Shown piece after piece: positions 33,718-42,992 of a stretch of 64,000 nucleotides of DNA (within the stretch, counting starts at the first letter, position 1; each line of letters starts with the position of its first letter). The position numbers and the translations under genes were made by a program. The notes under the pieces were generated by a model. The model was not told where the DNA came from, searched no databases, and was given only the letters and a program-made list of their open reading frames with translations. Origin of the DNA: an uncultured Prevotella sp. (GTDB lineage: Bacteria; Bacteroidota; Bacteroidia; Bacteroidales; Bacteroidaceae). Where the stretch lies: positions 29,371 to 93,370 of the forward strand of contig NZ_CAMJOS010000012.1 in assembly GCF_946407605.1 (NCBI RefSeq), given 5' to 3'.

Positions 33718-34377
33718 GTGATACACTTAGAAAACGTCAATAAGACTTATTTCGGCGCTCAGCCGCTGCATGTGCTGAAAGGCATCAACCTCGACATAGA
33801 GACAGGTGAGTTCGTGAGTATCATGGGTGCCTCAGGTTCGGGCAAGTCCACCTTGCTGAATATCCTGGGTATACTCGATAACTATGACTCTGGACTCTAC
33901 ACCCTGAACGGCGTCCGTATCTGGAACCTCTCAGAACGCAAGGCTGCCGAGTATCGTAACCACATGATTGGTTTTATCTTCCAATCGTTTAATCTCATCT
34001 CGTTTAAAAATGCCGTGGAGAACGTGGAGTTGCCACTCTTCTATCAAGGGGTGTCGCGCAAAAAGCGACACACCCTTGCGATGGAATATTTGGAGCGATT
34101 AGGATTAAAGGAGTGGGCTGATCACTATCCCAATGAGCTCTCGGGTGGACAGAAACAACGTGTGGCGATTGCCCGTGCGCTGATTACTAAACCACAGATG
34201 ATTCTGGCCGATGAGCCCACGGGTGCCCTCGATTCAAAGACGAGTGTGGAGGTGATGCAACTATTGAAGGACCTGAATGCTCAGGAGCATATCACCCAGG
34301 TTATCGTGACCCACGACCCCACGGTGGCTCAGCAAACCAATCGTATTATTCGCATCAAGGATGGTGTGATAGAATAG
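33718..34377 (+). CDS. MacB/LolD-type ABC ATP-binding protein
   Basis: A 219-residue ATPase starting at GTG 33718 ([13 protein letters not shown]). Walker [14 protein letters not shown], signature [17 protein letters not shown], Walker [13 protein letters not shown] and VTHDP place it in the MacB/LolD/FtsE group. It should power the two FtsX/MacB-like permeases that follow. A stable hairpin (34045-34078) lies in the coding sequence. It is the first gene of a tripartite system with two permeases, an HlyD-type adaptor and a TolC-family protein. Confidence 0.93.
   Translation: MIHLENVNKTYFGAQPLHVLKGINLDIETGEFVSIMGASGSGKSTLLNILGILDNYDSGLYTLNGVRIWNLSERKAAEYRNHMIGFIFQSFNLISFKNAVENVELPLFYQGVSRKKRHTLAMEYLERLGLKEWADHYPNELSGGQKQRVAIARALITKPQMILADEPTGALDSKTSVEVMQLLKDLNAQEHITQVIVTHDPTVAQQTNRIIRIKDGVIE
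34045..34078. repeat. Stable hairpin inside the MacB-type ATPase gene
   Basis: Bases 34045-34057 pair with 34065-34078 over 13 bp with one bulged A and a 7-base loop. The encoded residues ([12 protein letters not shown]) fit the family, so this may be chance or codon choice. Confidence 0.55.
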
Positions 34378-34396
34378 CTTAATTCGTTGTTGAAGA

Positions 34397-35638
34397 ATGA
34401 TAGAGTTATTTTCTGAGATATGGCAGACGGCACGGCGCAATAAGTTGCGTACGGGACTTACCGGCTTTGCTGTGGCATGGGGCATCTTTATGCTCATCGT
34501 GCTGTTGGGAGCTGGTAATGGACTCATCAATGCCCAGCTGAAACAGAGTGACCGTTTCTTGAGCAGTTCGATGGTAGTGTTCGGTGGTGAGACCTCAATG
34601 GCCTATCAGGGACTGAAAGAGGGTCGCTGGATTCGTTTGAAGGAACGGGACATCGACATCACCGATCAGGAGTTCAAGCAGGTCATCGATGAGGTGGGTG
34701 CGCAGTATCGTACGGCAGGCATGGTGAGCAATGGTCAGCAGTATCTGAGCGGTCAGATAGCAGGCGTTTATCCCAATCACATCAAGATTGACAAGGTAGA
34801 GATGATGCAGGGACGCTTCATCAACGAGATTGATATCAAGGAGAAACGTAAGGTACTGGTCATCAGCAACAAGCAAGCCAAGGAACTGGCAGTACGCGAA
34901 GGACAGCATGTGAAGGTGGGTAACTTCGCCTTCAAGATTGTTGGCATCTACAAGGAACAGGAGAATGGTCGTGCTGATATGTTCTCGGCCTACACTACCA
35001 TCAAGAATATCTATGGTGCAAGGACAGATGATGCAGGTCGCATAGAATTTACCTTCCACGGACTGGAGACCGAAGCAGAGAATGAGGTGTTCGAAAAGGA
35101 ATACCGACAGCGTCTCAACACGGCCCATCAGGCTCATCCCGATGACGAGAGTGCCATCTGGATGTGGAACCGCTATACGCAGAACCTGCAGATGGAGACA
35201 GGTATCAAGATTATCCGTACTGCCTTGTGGATTGTAGGTCTCTTCACCTTGTTGAGCGGTATTGTGGGCGTCTCGAATATTATGCTTATCACCGTCAAGG
35301 AACGTACTCATGAGTTCGGCATCCGTAAGGCTATCGGTGCCAAACCTTGGAGCATCTTGAAACTGATTATCATTGAGAGCATCATCATCACCACTATCTT
35401 TGGTTATGTAGGAATGATTCTGGGCATTGCCGCCAATGAGTATATGGATGCCACACTGGGACACACCAAGGTGGATGCAGGCTTGTTCAAGGCAACGATG
35501 TTTGTTGATCCCACCGTGGGACTCGACGTATGTTTCGAGGCTACGATGGTGATGATTATCGCAGGAACCATCGCTGGACTTATTCCTGCGTTGAAGGCAT
35601 CGAGAATACGACCTATTGAAGCACTAAGAGCAGATTGA
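34397..35638 (+). CDS. MacB-like ABC permease
   Basis: A 413-residue permease with one N-terminal helix (GLTGFAVAWGIFMLIVLLGAG), a periplasmic MacB_PCD-like domain (about 45-260) and three C-terminal helices (FtsX domain). Typical motifs are GVSNIMLITVKERTHEFGIRKAIGA and ALKASRIRPIEALRAD. The family pulls substrates from the periplasm through an outer-membrane channel by mechanotransmission rather than transporting across the inner membrane. Its stop is just ahead of the second permease's ATG. Confidence 0.92.
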   Translation: MIELFSEIWQTARRNKLRTGLTGFAVAWGIFMLIVLLGAGNGLINAQLKQSDRFLSSSMVVFGGETSMAYQGLKEGRWIRLKERDIDITDQEFKQVIDEVGAQYRTAGMVSNGQQYLSGQIAGVYPNHIKIDKVEMMQGRFINEIDIKEKRKVLVISNKQAKELAVREGQHVKVGNFAFKIVGIYKEQENGRADMFSAYTTIKNIYGARTDDAGRIEFTFHGLETEAENEVFEKEYRQRLNTAHQAHPDDESAIWMWNRYTQNLQMETGIKIIRTALWIVGLFTLLSGIVGVSNIMLITVKERTHEFGIRKAIGAKPWSILKLIIIESIIITTIFGYVGMILGIAANEYMDATLGHTKVDAGLFKATMFVDPTVGLDVCFEATMVMIIAGTIAGLIPALKASRIRPIEALRAD

Positions 35639-35640
35639 TT

Positions 35641-36888
35641 ATGAAATTCGATTTAGATACATATAGAGAGATTCTCGACACGCTGACACGCAACAAGAGC
35701 CGTTCGTTCCTCACAGGTTTTGGCGTTTTCTGGGGTGTGTTTATGCTGGTGGCCCTCATCGGAGGCGGACAGGGCATGAAGGAAATGCTGAACCAGAACT
35801 TCGAAGGCTTTGCCACCAACAGCGCTATGGTGTGGGCACAACCCACAACAAAAGCCTATAAAGGGTTTAGAAAGGGACGCAGATGGAATATGGAGTATAA
35901 GGATGTGGAGCGTCTGAAGAGTCGTATTCCTGAACTTGACGTGGTGAGTCCTGTGCTTTTCTCGAATGGTGGTACTGCATACTACGGTGATCGTAAGACC
36001 ACTGTTGGCATCAATGGTGTGCAGGAAGACTACCAGCGGGTGAGTGAGCCCAAGATGCGCTATGGCCGCTATCTCAACGATATGGATGTGGCTCAGCGCC
36101 GTAAAGTGTGTGTCATTCAGAAGAAGATATATAAAGACCTTTTCCCTGGCGGTGGCGACCCTTGCGGCAGTTTCATCCGTGTCGATTCTGTTTACTATCA
36201 GATTGTGGGTGTAGACTATAGCTCTGCTGAGGGTATGGACTTTGGTGGAGAATCGGGTACAACGATGCTTCTGCCTATCACCCTGATGCAGCAGACGTAT
36301 AATATGGGACAGAATGTGCACATGATTGCCGTAACTGGTAAGAAGGGTGTGGTGATGTCTACTGTTACAGATCGCATTCGTGAGACTATTGCTCGTGCCC
36401 ATACCATTGACCCGACTGACGAACAAGGTGTGATGGTGTTTAATACTGAGGTGTTGTTTCAAATGCTTGACAGCCTCTTCAAGGGCGTCAACTTCCTGAT
36501 ATGGCTGGTAGGATTAGGAACCCTTTTGGCTGGTGCCATTGGTGTTTCGAATATCATGATGGTAACTGTTCGAGAGCGTACCATCGAGATTGGTATCCGT
36601 CGTGCCATCGGAGCCACACCTCGTATGATTCTCTCACAGATTATCTCTGAGAGCATTGTGCTGACGATGGTGGCAGGCATGAGTGGCATCCTCTTTGCCG
36701 TCATGATTCTACAGATGCTGGAGCTGGCTAATACAGAAGACGGCATCCTGGCTGCTCATTTCCAGGTAGGCTTCTGGACGGCTATATTTGCTGCCCTCGC
36801 CATAGCGGCTATGGGTGTGCTGGCAGGTTTGGCTCCTGCGGCAAGAGCTATGAGTATCAAACCTGTGGATGCCATGAGGGATGAGTAG
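35641..36888 (+). CDS. Second MacB-like ABC permease
   Basis: A 415-residue paralogue of the preceding permease. The start is ATG 35641 (MKFDLDTYREIL), two bases after the upstream stop; an in-frame TTG two codons earlier overlaps that stop. It has the same plan: one N-terminal helix (TGFGVFWGVFMLVALIGGG), a periplasmic domain, and a C-terminal FtsX domain with GVSNIMMVTVRERTIEIGIRRAIGA. Two non-identical permeases suggest a heterodimeric transporter. The spacer to the adaptor gene is filled by 8-bp repeats starting right after the stop. Confidence 0.92.
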   Translation: MKFDLDTYREILDTLTRNKSRSFLTGFGVFWGVFMLVALIGGGQGMKEMLNQNFEGFATNSAMVWAQPTTKAYKGFRKGRRWNMEYKDVERLKSRIPELDVVSPVLFSNGGTAYYGDRKTTVGINGVQEDYQRVSEPKMRYGRYLNDMDVAQRRKVCVIQKKIYKDLFPGGGDPCGSFIRVDSVYYQIVGVDYSSAEGMDFGGESGTTMLLPITLMQQTYNMGQNVHMIAVTGKKGVVMSTVTDRIRETIARAHTIDPTDEQGVMVFNTEVLFQMLDSLFKGVNFLIWLVGLGTLLAGAIGVSNIMMVTVRERTIEIGIRRAIGATPRMILSQIISESIVLTMVAGMSGILFAVMILQMLELANTEDGILAAHFQVGFWTAIFAALAIAAMGVLAGLAPAARAMSIKPVDAMRDE

Positions 36889-36920
36889 AGGTAAAAGGGT
36901 AAAAAAGTAAAAAGGTAAAA
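36889..36920 (+). repeat. Four 8-bp repeats after the permease stop codon
   Basis: AGGTAAAA, GGGTAAAA, AAGTAAAA and AGGTAAAA begin at the first base after the TAG stop and end 9 bases before the adaptor's ATG. Confidence 0.85.
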
Positions 36921-36929
36921 AATATAGAT

Positions 36930-38045
36930 ATGAAAAAGTATTTCAAACTGTTTATCGCTGCGGTAATCGCATTGATTTTCATCGGAACGTTCGTGTTCCT
37001 CTGGCAGAAAAGCCAACCCAAGGAAGTGTTGTACTCTGAGTTCACCATGAGTATGGATACCATCCGTAAAACAACTATTATTACTGGTAAGATAGAACCC
37101 CGCAATGAGGTGAATGTGAAACCTCAGATTAGTGGTATCATTGCTGAACTGATGAAGCAACCTGGCGATCGTGTGCAGCAAGGTGAGGTTATCGCCAAGG
37201 TAAAGGTGATTCCTGATATGGGACAGCTGTCTAGTGCTGAGAGTCGTGTGCGATTGTCTGATATTAATCTGAAACAAGTGGAGACCGACTATGCACGTAC
37301 AAAGAACCTGCATGACCAGAAGCTGGTGAGCGATGAGGACTATGAGAAGGCCCGTCAGCAGTTGAAGCAGGCTCAGGAGGAGAATGCCGCTGCCATCGAT
37401 GCCCTTCAGGTGGTGCGCGATGGCGTCAGCAAGTCAAATGCCTCGGCATCTTCCACCCTTATCCGTTCTACCATCAGTGGTATCATTCTCGATATCCCTG
37501 TCAAGGTGGGTAACTCGGTCATCAACTCGAATACTTTTAACGATGGTACGACGATTGCCACTGTGGCTAATATGCAGGACCTTATCTTCCGTGGAAATAT
37601 TGATGAGACTGAGGTGGGTCAGTTAGCTATCGGCGTACCCATGAAGATTACTATTGGTGCCCTGCAGGACCTGCAGTTCGATGCCACGCTGGAGTATATA
37701 TCGCCAAAGGCTACTGAGAGTAATGGCGCCAATCAGTTTGAAATCAAGGCTGCTGTGGCAGTACCCTCAGAGGGAAAGATTCGTTCTGGTTATAGCGCTA
37801 ACGCAGAGATTGTGCTGGCTGAGGCCAACAATGTGCTCTGTGTACCAGAGAGTACCATCGAGTTCAGTGGTGACTCTACCTTTGTCTATATTGTAAAAGG
37901 TGAAGGCAAAGATAAGTCCTACGTACGTCAGGCTGTGGTCACTGGTCTCAGCGATGGCGTGAATATAGAGATTAAGCAGGGCCTCGAGAAAGACCAGAAG
38001 GTGCGTGGTCCTCAGATTATCACCGATGATGAATCAAACGACTAA
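36930..38045 (+). CDS. HlyD/MacA-type periplasmic adaptor
   Basis: A 371-residue membrane fusion protein. An N-terminal anchor (FIAAVIALIFIGTFVFLW) is followed by a split biotinyl-lipoyl domain (VNVKPQISGIIAELMKQPGDRVQQGEVIAKV), an alpha-hairpin coiled coil (about 95-165), the second lipoyl half (TIRSTISGIILDIPVKVGNSV) and a beta barrel. It should link the two MacB-like permeases to the TolC-like protein downstream, only 6 bases away. Confidence 0.93.
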   Translation: MKKYFKLFIAAVIALIFIGTFVFLWQKSQPKEVLYSEFTMSMDTIRKTTIITGKIEPRNEVNVKPQISGIIAELMKQPGDRVQQGEVIAKVKVIPDMGQLSSAESRVRLSDINLKQVETDYARTKNLHDQKLVSDEDYEKARQQLKQAQEENAAAIDALQVVRDGVSKSNASASSTLIRSTISGIILDIPVKVGNSVINSNTFNDGTTIATVANMQDLIFRGNIDETEVGQLAIGVPMKITIGALQDLQFDATLEYISPKATESNGANQFEIKAAVAVPSEGKIRSGYSANAEIVLAEANNVLCVPESTIEFSGDSTFVYIVKGEGKDKSYVRQAVVTGLSDGVNIEIKQGLEKDQKVRGPQIITDDESND

Positions 38046-38051
38046 GGCCCT

Positions 38052-39386
38052 ATGAAACGAATAACCATTCCCATAGTCCTCTTTGCTGCGACACTGTCGC
38101 AGCCGACAATGGCCCAGCAGAAGCTTTGGTCTCTGCGTGAATGTTGTGACTATGCCGTAGAGCATAATATCACCATCAAGCAGCAGGAGAACCAATGCCG
38201 CCAGCAGGAGATACAACTCTCGAATGCCAAGAACCAGCGTCTGCCAGACCTCAGTGGAAGTGCTAGTCAGAATTTTTCTTTTGGTAGAGGACTGACTTCT
38301 GAGAACACCTATACGAACACCAATACCTCATCGACATCATTCTCCTTGGGTACGAGTGTTCCTTTGTTCACGGGCTTCCAGATTCCCAATAATATCAAGC
38401 TGAATCAGTTGAACCTTGAGGCTGCCACACAGGACCTTGAGAAGGCCAAAAACGATATCCGTACTCAGGTGGCGCAGGCTTATGTGCAGATTCTATATAA
38501 TATGGAGATTGCCGATGTGGCCCATCGTCAGATTAGCATCGACAGCGCACAGGTGGCTCGTCTGAAGGCTTTGCTTGATATCGGTAGGGCCAGTGAGGCT
38601 GAACTGGCACAACAGAAAGCCACGATGGCCCAGAGTAGGTTGACTGCAACGCAGGCTGACAATAACCTGCAACTGGCTATTCTGGCTATGACGCAGCTGT
38701 TGGAACTTCCCACGCCTGAGGGTTTTGCTGTGGTTCGTCCCGACCTCAGTTCTCAGTCCTCGGTTCAAAGTTCTCAGTTGGCTACCCCCAACGAGATCTA
38801 TGCCGATGCCTTGGCCACCAAGCCAGAGGTTCAGGCTCAGCAGTTGCGATTACGTGCTACGGAAAACAGCATTAAGATAGCTCAGGCAGGATACTATCCC
38901 ACGTTGAGCTTCAGTGCAGGCTTGGGGTCTAACTACTACAAGACCTCAGGCTTCAAGGCTGATAATTTTGCCACTCAGATGAAAAACAACTTCAGTCAGT
39001 ATCTGGGCCTTAATCTCAGCATTCCTATCTTCAACCGTTTCCAGACACGAAACAGCATTCGTACGGCGAAGATAGACCGTGAGAACCAGACGCTTCAACT
39101 CGACAATACCAAGAAGTCGCTCTATAAGGAGATTCAGCAGGTATACTATAATGCAGTTGCTGCTGACCAAAAATTGTCGAGCAGCCAACAGGCCAACGAG
39201 AGCAGCGAGACTGCTTTTCGGCTGACACAGGCTAAATACGAGCAGGGTAAGGCAACTATTACTGAGTTTAATGAAGCCAAGAACAACTATCTGAAATCAC
39301 AAAGCGACCTGACTCAGGCTCGCTACGAGTACCTCTATCAGAAGGCACTCATACAGTTTTATCGTGGACAGGAACTCAATCTTTGA
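38052..39386 (+). CDS. TolC family outer membrane channel protein
   Basis: A 444-residue outer membrane efflux protein (OEP family). A signal peptide (IVLFAATLSQPTMAQ) precedes the first repeat with LWSLRECCDYAVEHN; long helices and GYYPTLSFSAGLGSNY are typical. Around residues 233-244 a Ser/Gln-rich stretch (LSSQSSVQSSQLAT) is coded by five 7-bp repeats and looks like an insertion before the second repeat of the fold. It is the exit duct of the upstream MacAB-like system. A 13-bp-stem terminator overlaps the stop codon. Confidence 0.92.
   Translation: MKRITIPIVLFAATLSQPTMAQQKLWSLRECCDYAVEHNITIKQQENQCRQQEIQLSNAKNQRLPDLSGSASQNFSFGRGLTSENTYTNTNTSSTSFSLGTSVPLFTGFQIPNNIKLNQLNLEAATQDLEKAKNDIRTQVAQAYVQILYNMEIADVAHRQISIDSAQVARLKALLDIGRASEAELAQQKATMAQSRLTATQADNNLQLAILAMTQLLELPTPEGFAVVRPDLSSQSSVQSSQLATPNEIYADALATKPEVQAQQLRLRATENSIKIAQAGYYPTLSFSAGLGSNYYKTSGFKADNFATQMKNNFSQYLGLNLSIPIFNRFQTRNSIRTAKIDRENQTLQLDNTKKSLYKEIQQVYYNAVAADQKLSSSQQANESSETAFRLTQAKYEQGKATITEFNEAKNNYLKSQSDLTQARYEYLYQKALIQFYRGQELNL
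38747..38781 (+). repeat. In-frame 7-bp repeats inside the TolC-family gene
   Basis: CAGTTCT, CAGTCCT, CGGTTCA, AAGTTCT and CAGTTGG, five consecutive 7-bp units sharing the AGTTC core seen in the nadK-ABC spacer repeats. Confidence 0.75.
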
Positions 39387-39402
39387 GTTCCTGTCTTTCT
39401 TA
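39367..39402 (+). terminator. Terminator overlapping the TolC-family stop codon
   Basis: GACAGGAACTCAA (39367-39379) pairs perfectly with TTGAGTTCCTGTC (39383-39395) over a 3-base loop, followed by a T-rich tail. The stop codon TGA at 39384-39386 is inside the right arm. The converging galactanase gene may use it too. Confidence 0.85.
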
Positions 39403-40629
39403 TCTGAAGTTCTTCAGTTCGTAGAAGGCATCCAGTGCCTTACCATTATTGTTATTGAAGAGCCCTGCATTATACCAGCCATTCTTCAGGTCGCCTGTAC
39501 AGCCTTTGGCGTTGGCTTCAGGATACCACCACGACAGTCCGTTCACCCTGGGGTGATTCTTCAGCAGGGTGATGAGATCGGCCGTAAAAGCCTTCTGTCC
39601 TGCGTTCGTGTAGGGGTAGGTGGCTGTATAGTCGAAGGTGCTGCCGCCAATGGCATACTGTGAGGGATATCCTGTCTCTACAATCTGAATGGGCTTGTTG
39701 AAATTTGTTTCCACTGTGGAGATGGCTGTCTCCAACTTGCTGAGGTCGCCATGGAAATAAGGATAGTAGCTCAGTCCGATGATATCGTAGTCCACACCTT
39801 TGTTCTTCATCTGGTTGTAGAAGTTTACGATGACATTAGGCTGTGCCACGCGTTCAATATGCAAAATGATTTTTGCCTGCGGACAAATCTCGCGACAGGC
39901 CTTGCCTGCCTGCTTCAGCAACGTGGTGAAGCGAGGCCAGTTGGCATCGCTGTTGACATAACAGCGGTTGGCGTTGCTACCCGTTGCTCCCCACAACATG
40001 CCGTAGCTGATTTCGTTGCCTGTCTGGATGAAATCGGGTGAGGCACCAGCAGCGTTCATCTGCTCCAGGCAGTCTTTGGTATACTCGTAAATCTTAGTGT
40101 AGAGCTGGTCGTTGTTCAGCGAGAGCCATTCGGCTGGCGTCCATTGCTTGGCAGGGTCGGCCCAGGTATCACTATAGTGGAAGTCGAGCATCAGCAGCAT
40201 GCCGGCATCTTTGATGCGCTTGCCCAATGCCTTCACATATTCAATGTCCTGGCAGACTCCTTTATCGCTGTCGTTTGATGGGTCGACAAACAATCGTACG
40301 CGGATGGTGTTCCATCCCTGCTCCTTGACGTAGGTCAGCAGGTCGGTAATCTTTGTGCCTGTATTAGTATAATAGGTGGCTTTCTGTGCCTCGTACTTCG
40401 TCAGCATCGACATGTCGCCTCCCACGAAGTGCATGTCGGGTATCTGCATCGTGATGCTGTCGATGTCTGTTGTGGCGAGTGTGCCGTTGACGGTTGTGCC
40501 GTTGTTGGAAAACTCAATTTCCGATGCTGTACTCACATTGTTGTCATCGCAGATGTAGAAGGTCTGCGCCTTGCCCATGGCTGTTGTTGTGAGTAGCAAC
40601 AAGAGTAGTAATACCTTTACGATTCTCAT
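39400..40629 (-). CDS. GH53 arabinogalactan endo-beta-1,4-galactanase
   Basis: A 409-residue exported glycoside hydrolase of family 53, which cuts beta-1,4-galactan side chains of plant pectin. The start is ATG 40629, giving a signal peptide (VLLLLLLLTTTAMGKAQ). After a short N-terminal segment the TIM barrel holds WNTIRVRLFVDPSND, MLLMLDFHYSDTWADP, the acid/base Glu in QTGNEISYGMLWG and the nucleophile Glu in IVETGYPSQ. NGLSWWYPEA is also conserved. It has its own promoter. No SusCD pair or other CAZymes adjoin it, so it is an isolated pectin-related enzyme. Confidence 0.93.
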   Translation of the reverse strand: MRIVKVLLLLLLLTTTAMGKAQTFYICDDNNVSTASEIEFSNNGTTVNGTLATTDIDSITMQIPDMHFVGGDMSMLTKYEAQKATYYTNTGTKITDLLTYVKEQGWNTIRVRLFVDPSNDSDKGVCQDIEYVKALGKRIKDAGMLLMLDFHYSDTWADPAKQWTPAEWLSLNNDQLYTKIYEYTKDCLEQMNAAGASPDFIQTGNEISYGMLWGATGSNANRCYVNSDANWPRFTTLLKQAGKACREICPQAKIILHIERVAQPNVIVNFYNQMKNKGVDYDIIGLSYYPYFHGDLSKLETAISTVETNFNKPIQIVETGYPSQYAIGGSTFDYTATYPYTNAGQKAFTADLITLLKNHPRVNGLSWWYPEANAKGCTGDLKNGWYNAGLFNNNNGKALDAFYELKNFR

Positions 40630-40659
40630 AATCTTGCTATTAGTAGTTGATTGTGAGGG

Positions 40660-40667
40660 CAAAGGTA
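40660..40667 (-). promoter_or_regulatory. -7 promoter of the galactanase gene
   Basis: TACCTTTG followed by C on the minus strand matches TAnnTTTG, 30 bases before ATG 40629. Confidence 0.6.
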
Positions 40668-40709
40668 AGAAAAAAAGACGATAAAATGCCAGAAAAACCT
40701 AAAAAATTT

Positions 40710-41945
40710 TTAGAGACCCTTGCTCCAGGCTGCAATACGACCCAGTGCCTCGTCGGTCTTTTCGTGACTGCCAAAGGCGGTGAAGCGTACATAACCCTCG
40801 CCGGCAGGACCGAATCCTACACCTGGGGTACATACCACGTTAGCACCATAGAGCAGGTTCTCGAAGAACTGCCATGAGCTGCTGCCGTCAGGCGTGCGCA
40901 TCCAGATATATGGTGCATTCTCGCCGCCATAGCACTCGAAGCCCAGAGAGCGAAGAGTGGTAATCATCCGCTTGGCGTTGTTCATATAATACTGTATGGT
41001 GGTGCGAATCTGTTCCTTGCCTTCAGGGGTGTAGATGGCTTCTGCGGCACGTTGACTGATATAGCTGGTGCCATTGAACTTAGTACACTGACGGCGATAC
41101 CACAGGGGGTTCAGGGGGATGCGTTCGCCAGTGAGTGTGGCAGCGGTGAGGTCCTTGGGCACGATAGTGTAGCCACAGCGGATGCCTGTGAACCCTGCCG
41201 TCTTAGAGTATGAATGGAACTCGATGGCACACTTGCGGGCACCACGGATCTCGTAGATAGAGTGGGGAATGCTGTCATCCTGGATATAGGCCTGATAGGC
41301 TGCATCGTAGAATATCAGCGTATCGTTATGCAGGGCGTAGTTCACCCATTTACGCAATTCCTCACGGGTGATGACCATACCTGTGGGGTTGTTGGGATAG
41401 CAGAGGTAGATGACGTCGACGCGACGCTCAGGAATCTGAGGCACGAAGCCGTTCTCTGCATTGCAAGGCATATAGATGACGTTCGACCACTTACCGTCCT
41501 CTACCGTTCCGGCACGACCAATCATCACGTTCGAGTCGATATAGACGGGGTAGATGGGGTCGGTGACGCCTATGGAGTTGTCCCAGCGAATCAGCTCTTG
41601 AATATTACCAGTGTCGCTCTTCGCACCGTCATTGACAAAGATCTCATCTATGTCGAGATGGATGCCGCGAGGCAGAAAGTCGTTCTTCAGGATGGCTTCG
41701 CGCAGGAAGTCATAGCCCTGTTCAGGACCATAGCCACGGAATCCCTGTTGGGTGCCCATCTCGTCGGCAGCCTTATGCATGGCTTCAACAACGGCAGGTG
41801 CCAATGGTTGTGTCACATCGCCTATGCCGAGGCTGATGACGTCGGCTTTGGGGTGGGTCACCTTGAAAGCGTTCACCTTCTTGGCGATATCTGCGAACAG
41901 GTAGTTGTTCGGCAGTTTCAGGAAGTGTTCGTTAACTAATGCCAT
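40710..41945 (-). CDS. dapL: LL-diaminopimelate aminotransferase
   Basis: A 411-residue PLP enzyme that converts tetrahydrodipicolinate directly to LL-diaminopimelate, bypassing the acylated intermediates of the DapCDE route. The N-terminal NNYLFADIAKKVNAF and ISLGIGDVTQPLAP are characteristic of DapL. The PLP lysine is in HSYSKTAGFTG, and CYPNNPTGMVITREEL is the class I aminotransferase motif. It is 11 bases downstream of dapF on the same strand, so both steps from tetrahydrodipicolinate to meso-DAP are in one operon. Confidence 0.95.
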   Translation of the reverse strand: MALVNEHFLKLPNNYLFADIAKKVNAFKVTHPKADVISLGIGDVTQPLAPAVVEAMHKAADEMGTQQGFRGYGPEQGYDFLREAILKNDFLPRGIHLDIDEIFVNDGAKSDTGNIQELIRWDNSIGVTDPIYPVYIDSNVMIGRAGTVEDGKWSNVIYMPCNAENGFVPQIPERRVDVIYLCYPNNPTGMVITREELRKWVNYALHNDTLIFYDAAYQAYIQDDSIPHSIYEIRGARKCAIEFHSYSKTAGFTGIRCGYTIVPKDLTAATLTGERIPLNPLWYRRQCTKFNGTSYISQRAAEAIYTPEGKEQIRTTIQYYMNNAKRMITTLRSLGFECYGGENAPYIWMRTPDGSSSWQFFENLLYGANVVCTPGVGFGPAGEGYVRFTAFGSHEKTDEALGRIAAWSKGL

Positions 41946-41956
41946 ATATTTCGATA

Positions 41957-42778
41957 TTACTGTATTTCTATTTCTCCGTCGAAGACAAAGGCTGCGGGCC
42001 CTGTCATATAGACGTGATTGTCACTCTCGCGCCATTCTATGTTGAGGGTACCGCCATCCATGATGATGTTCGAGATCCGTGATGCACGACCTGTGATGCA
42101 GGCTGCCACAGCGGTGGCACAAGCACCTGTGCCGCAGGCCTGGGTTATACCGCTACCACGCTCCCACACTCTTGTGCGGATACCGTCTTCTGTTAAGTGT
42201 GCAAACTCTATGTTGCAACGCTGTGGAAAGGCAGGATGATACTCTAAGGCGTGTCCTGTCTCACCCACCTGGTCTATATCATCGGTGAAGATGACGTAGT
42301 GGGGATTGCCCATCGATACGAATGTACCCTTGTCCATCCCTCTGTTGGGAATAAACTGCTCAGGGTTTCTCAGCACGGGCTCTCCCATGTCGACTGTAAC
42401 ACTCTCTACGATGCCAGAGGTGACATGCAGTTGCAGCATTTTCACCCCCGACAGCGTGAGAAGACGAATTTGTGTTTGTGTTGTGATGCCTCTCTCGAAG
42501 AGATATTTGCCTATGCACCGACTGGCGTTGCCGCACATCATAGCCTCGCTTCCGTCGGCATTGAAGATGCGCATTGAGAAATCGGCCTCTGGAATAGGAC
42601 TGCGGTCTATGAGTACCAGACCGTCAGAGCCTATGCCTTTATGGCGATCGCTCCAAAGGATGGCAGCCTGAGTTGGGTTGGCGATGGGGTGAAGCATAGC
42701 GTTGACGTAGATGTAATCGTTGCCTGCTCCGTGCATCTTCGTGAAACGTATTGTCTGTTTCTTACTGCTTTCCATCAT
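41957..42778 (-). CDS. dapF: Diaminopimelate epimerase
   Basis: A 273-residue enzyme converting LL- to meso-diaminopimelate for lysine and peptidoglycan. The two catalytic Cys residues are in [13 protein letters not shown] and [26 protein letters not shown] opens the fold. Start codons at 42778 or 42775 are both plausible (MMESSKKQ). The promoter is 36 bases upstream. It forms an operon with dapL. Confidence 0.95.
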   Translation of the reverse strand: MMESSKKQTIRFTKMHGAGNDYIYVNAMLHPIANPTQAAILWSDRHKGIGSDGLVLIDRSPIPEADFSMRIFNADGSEAMMCGNASRCIGKYLFERGITTQTQIRLLTLSGVKMLQLHVTSGIVESVTVDMGEPVLRNPEQFIPNRGMDKGTFVSMGNPHYVIFTDDIDQVGETGHALEYHPAFPQRCNIEFAHLTEDGIRTRVWERGSGITQACGTGACATAVAACITGRASRISNIIMDGGTLNIEWRESDNHVYMTGPAAFVFDGEIEIQ

Positions 42779-42813
42779 AACCTTCTTGCTATCCTTTTGT
42801 CGGAATCCGGATG

Positions 42814-42821
42814 CAAAGGTA
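42814..42821 (-). promoter_or_regulatory. -7 promoter of the dapF-dapL operon
   Basis: TACCTTTG followed by C on the minus strand matches TAnnTTTG, 36 bases before the dapF start. Confidence 0.65.
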
Positions 42822-42992
42822 GTACAAAAAGGTAGAAGAGACAAGGATTATGCAATCTTTTTGTTTGTTAAATACCTGTCAAACTATCAAATTGAAACAA
42901 TTGTGGCCTTTTGGCCTTTCGTTTTGATGTATTCGGGCGTTGTTTTGGCTTCGTTTCGTTACAAATTGTAAGTTGTGCGCCATTTCAGCCCC

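Noticed and set aside
33718..39386. Multidrug efflux of the RND type
   Set aside because: The permeases are MacB/FtsX-like with a separate ABC ATPase; no RND pump is present despite the HlyD-type adaptor and TolC protein.
40647..40877. 76-codon plus-strand frame at the end of dapL
   Set aside because: Overlaps the conserved dapL 3' end on the opposite strand; no family features.
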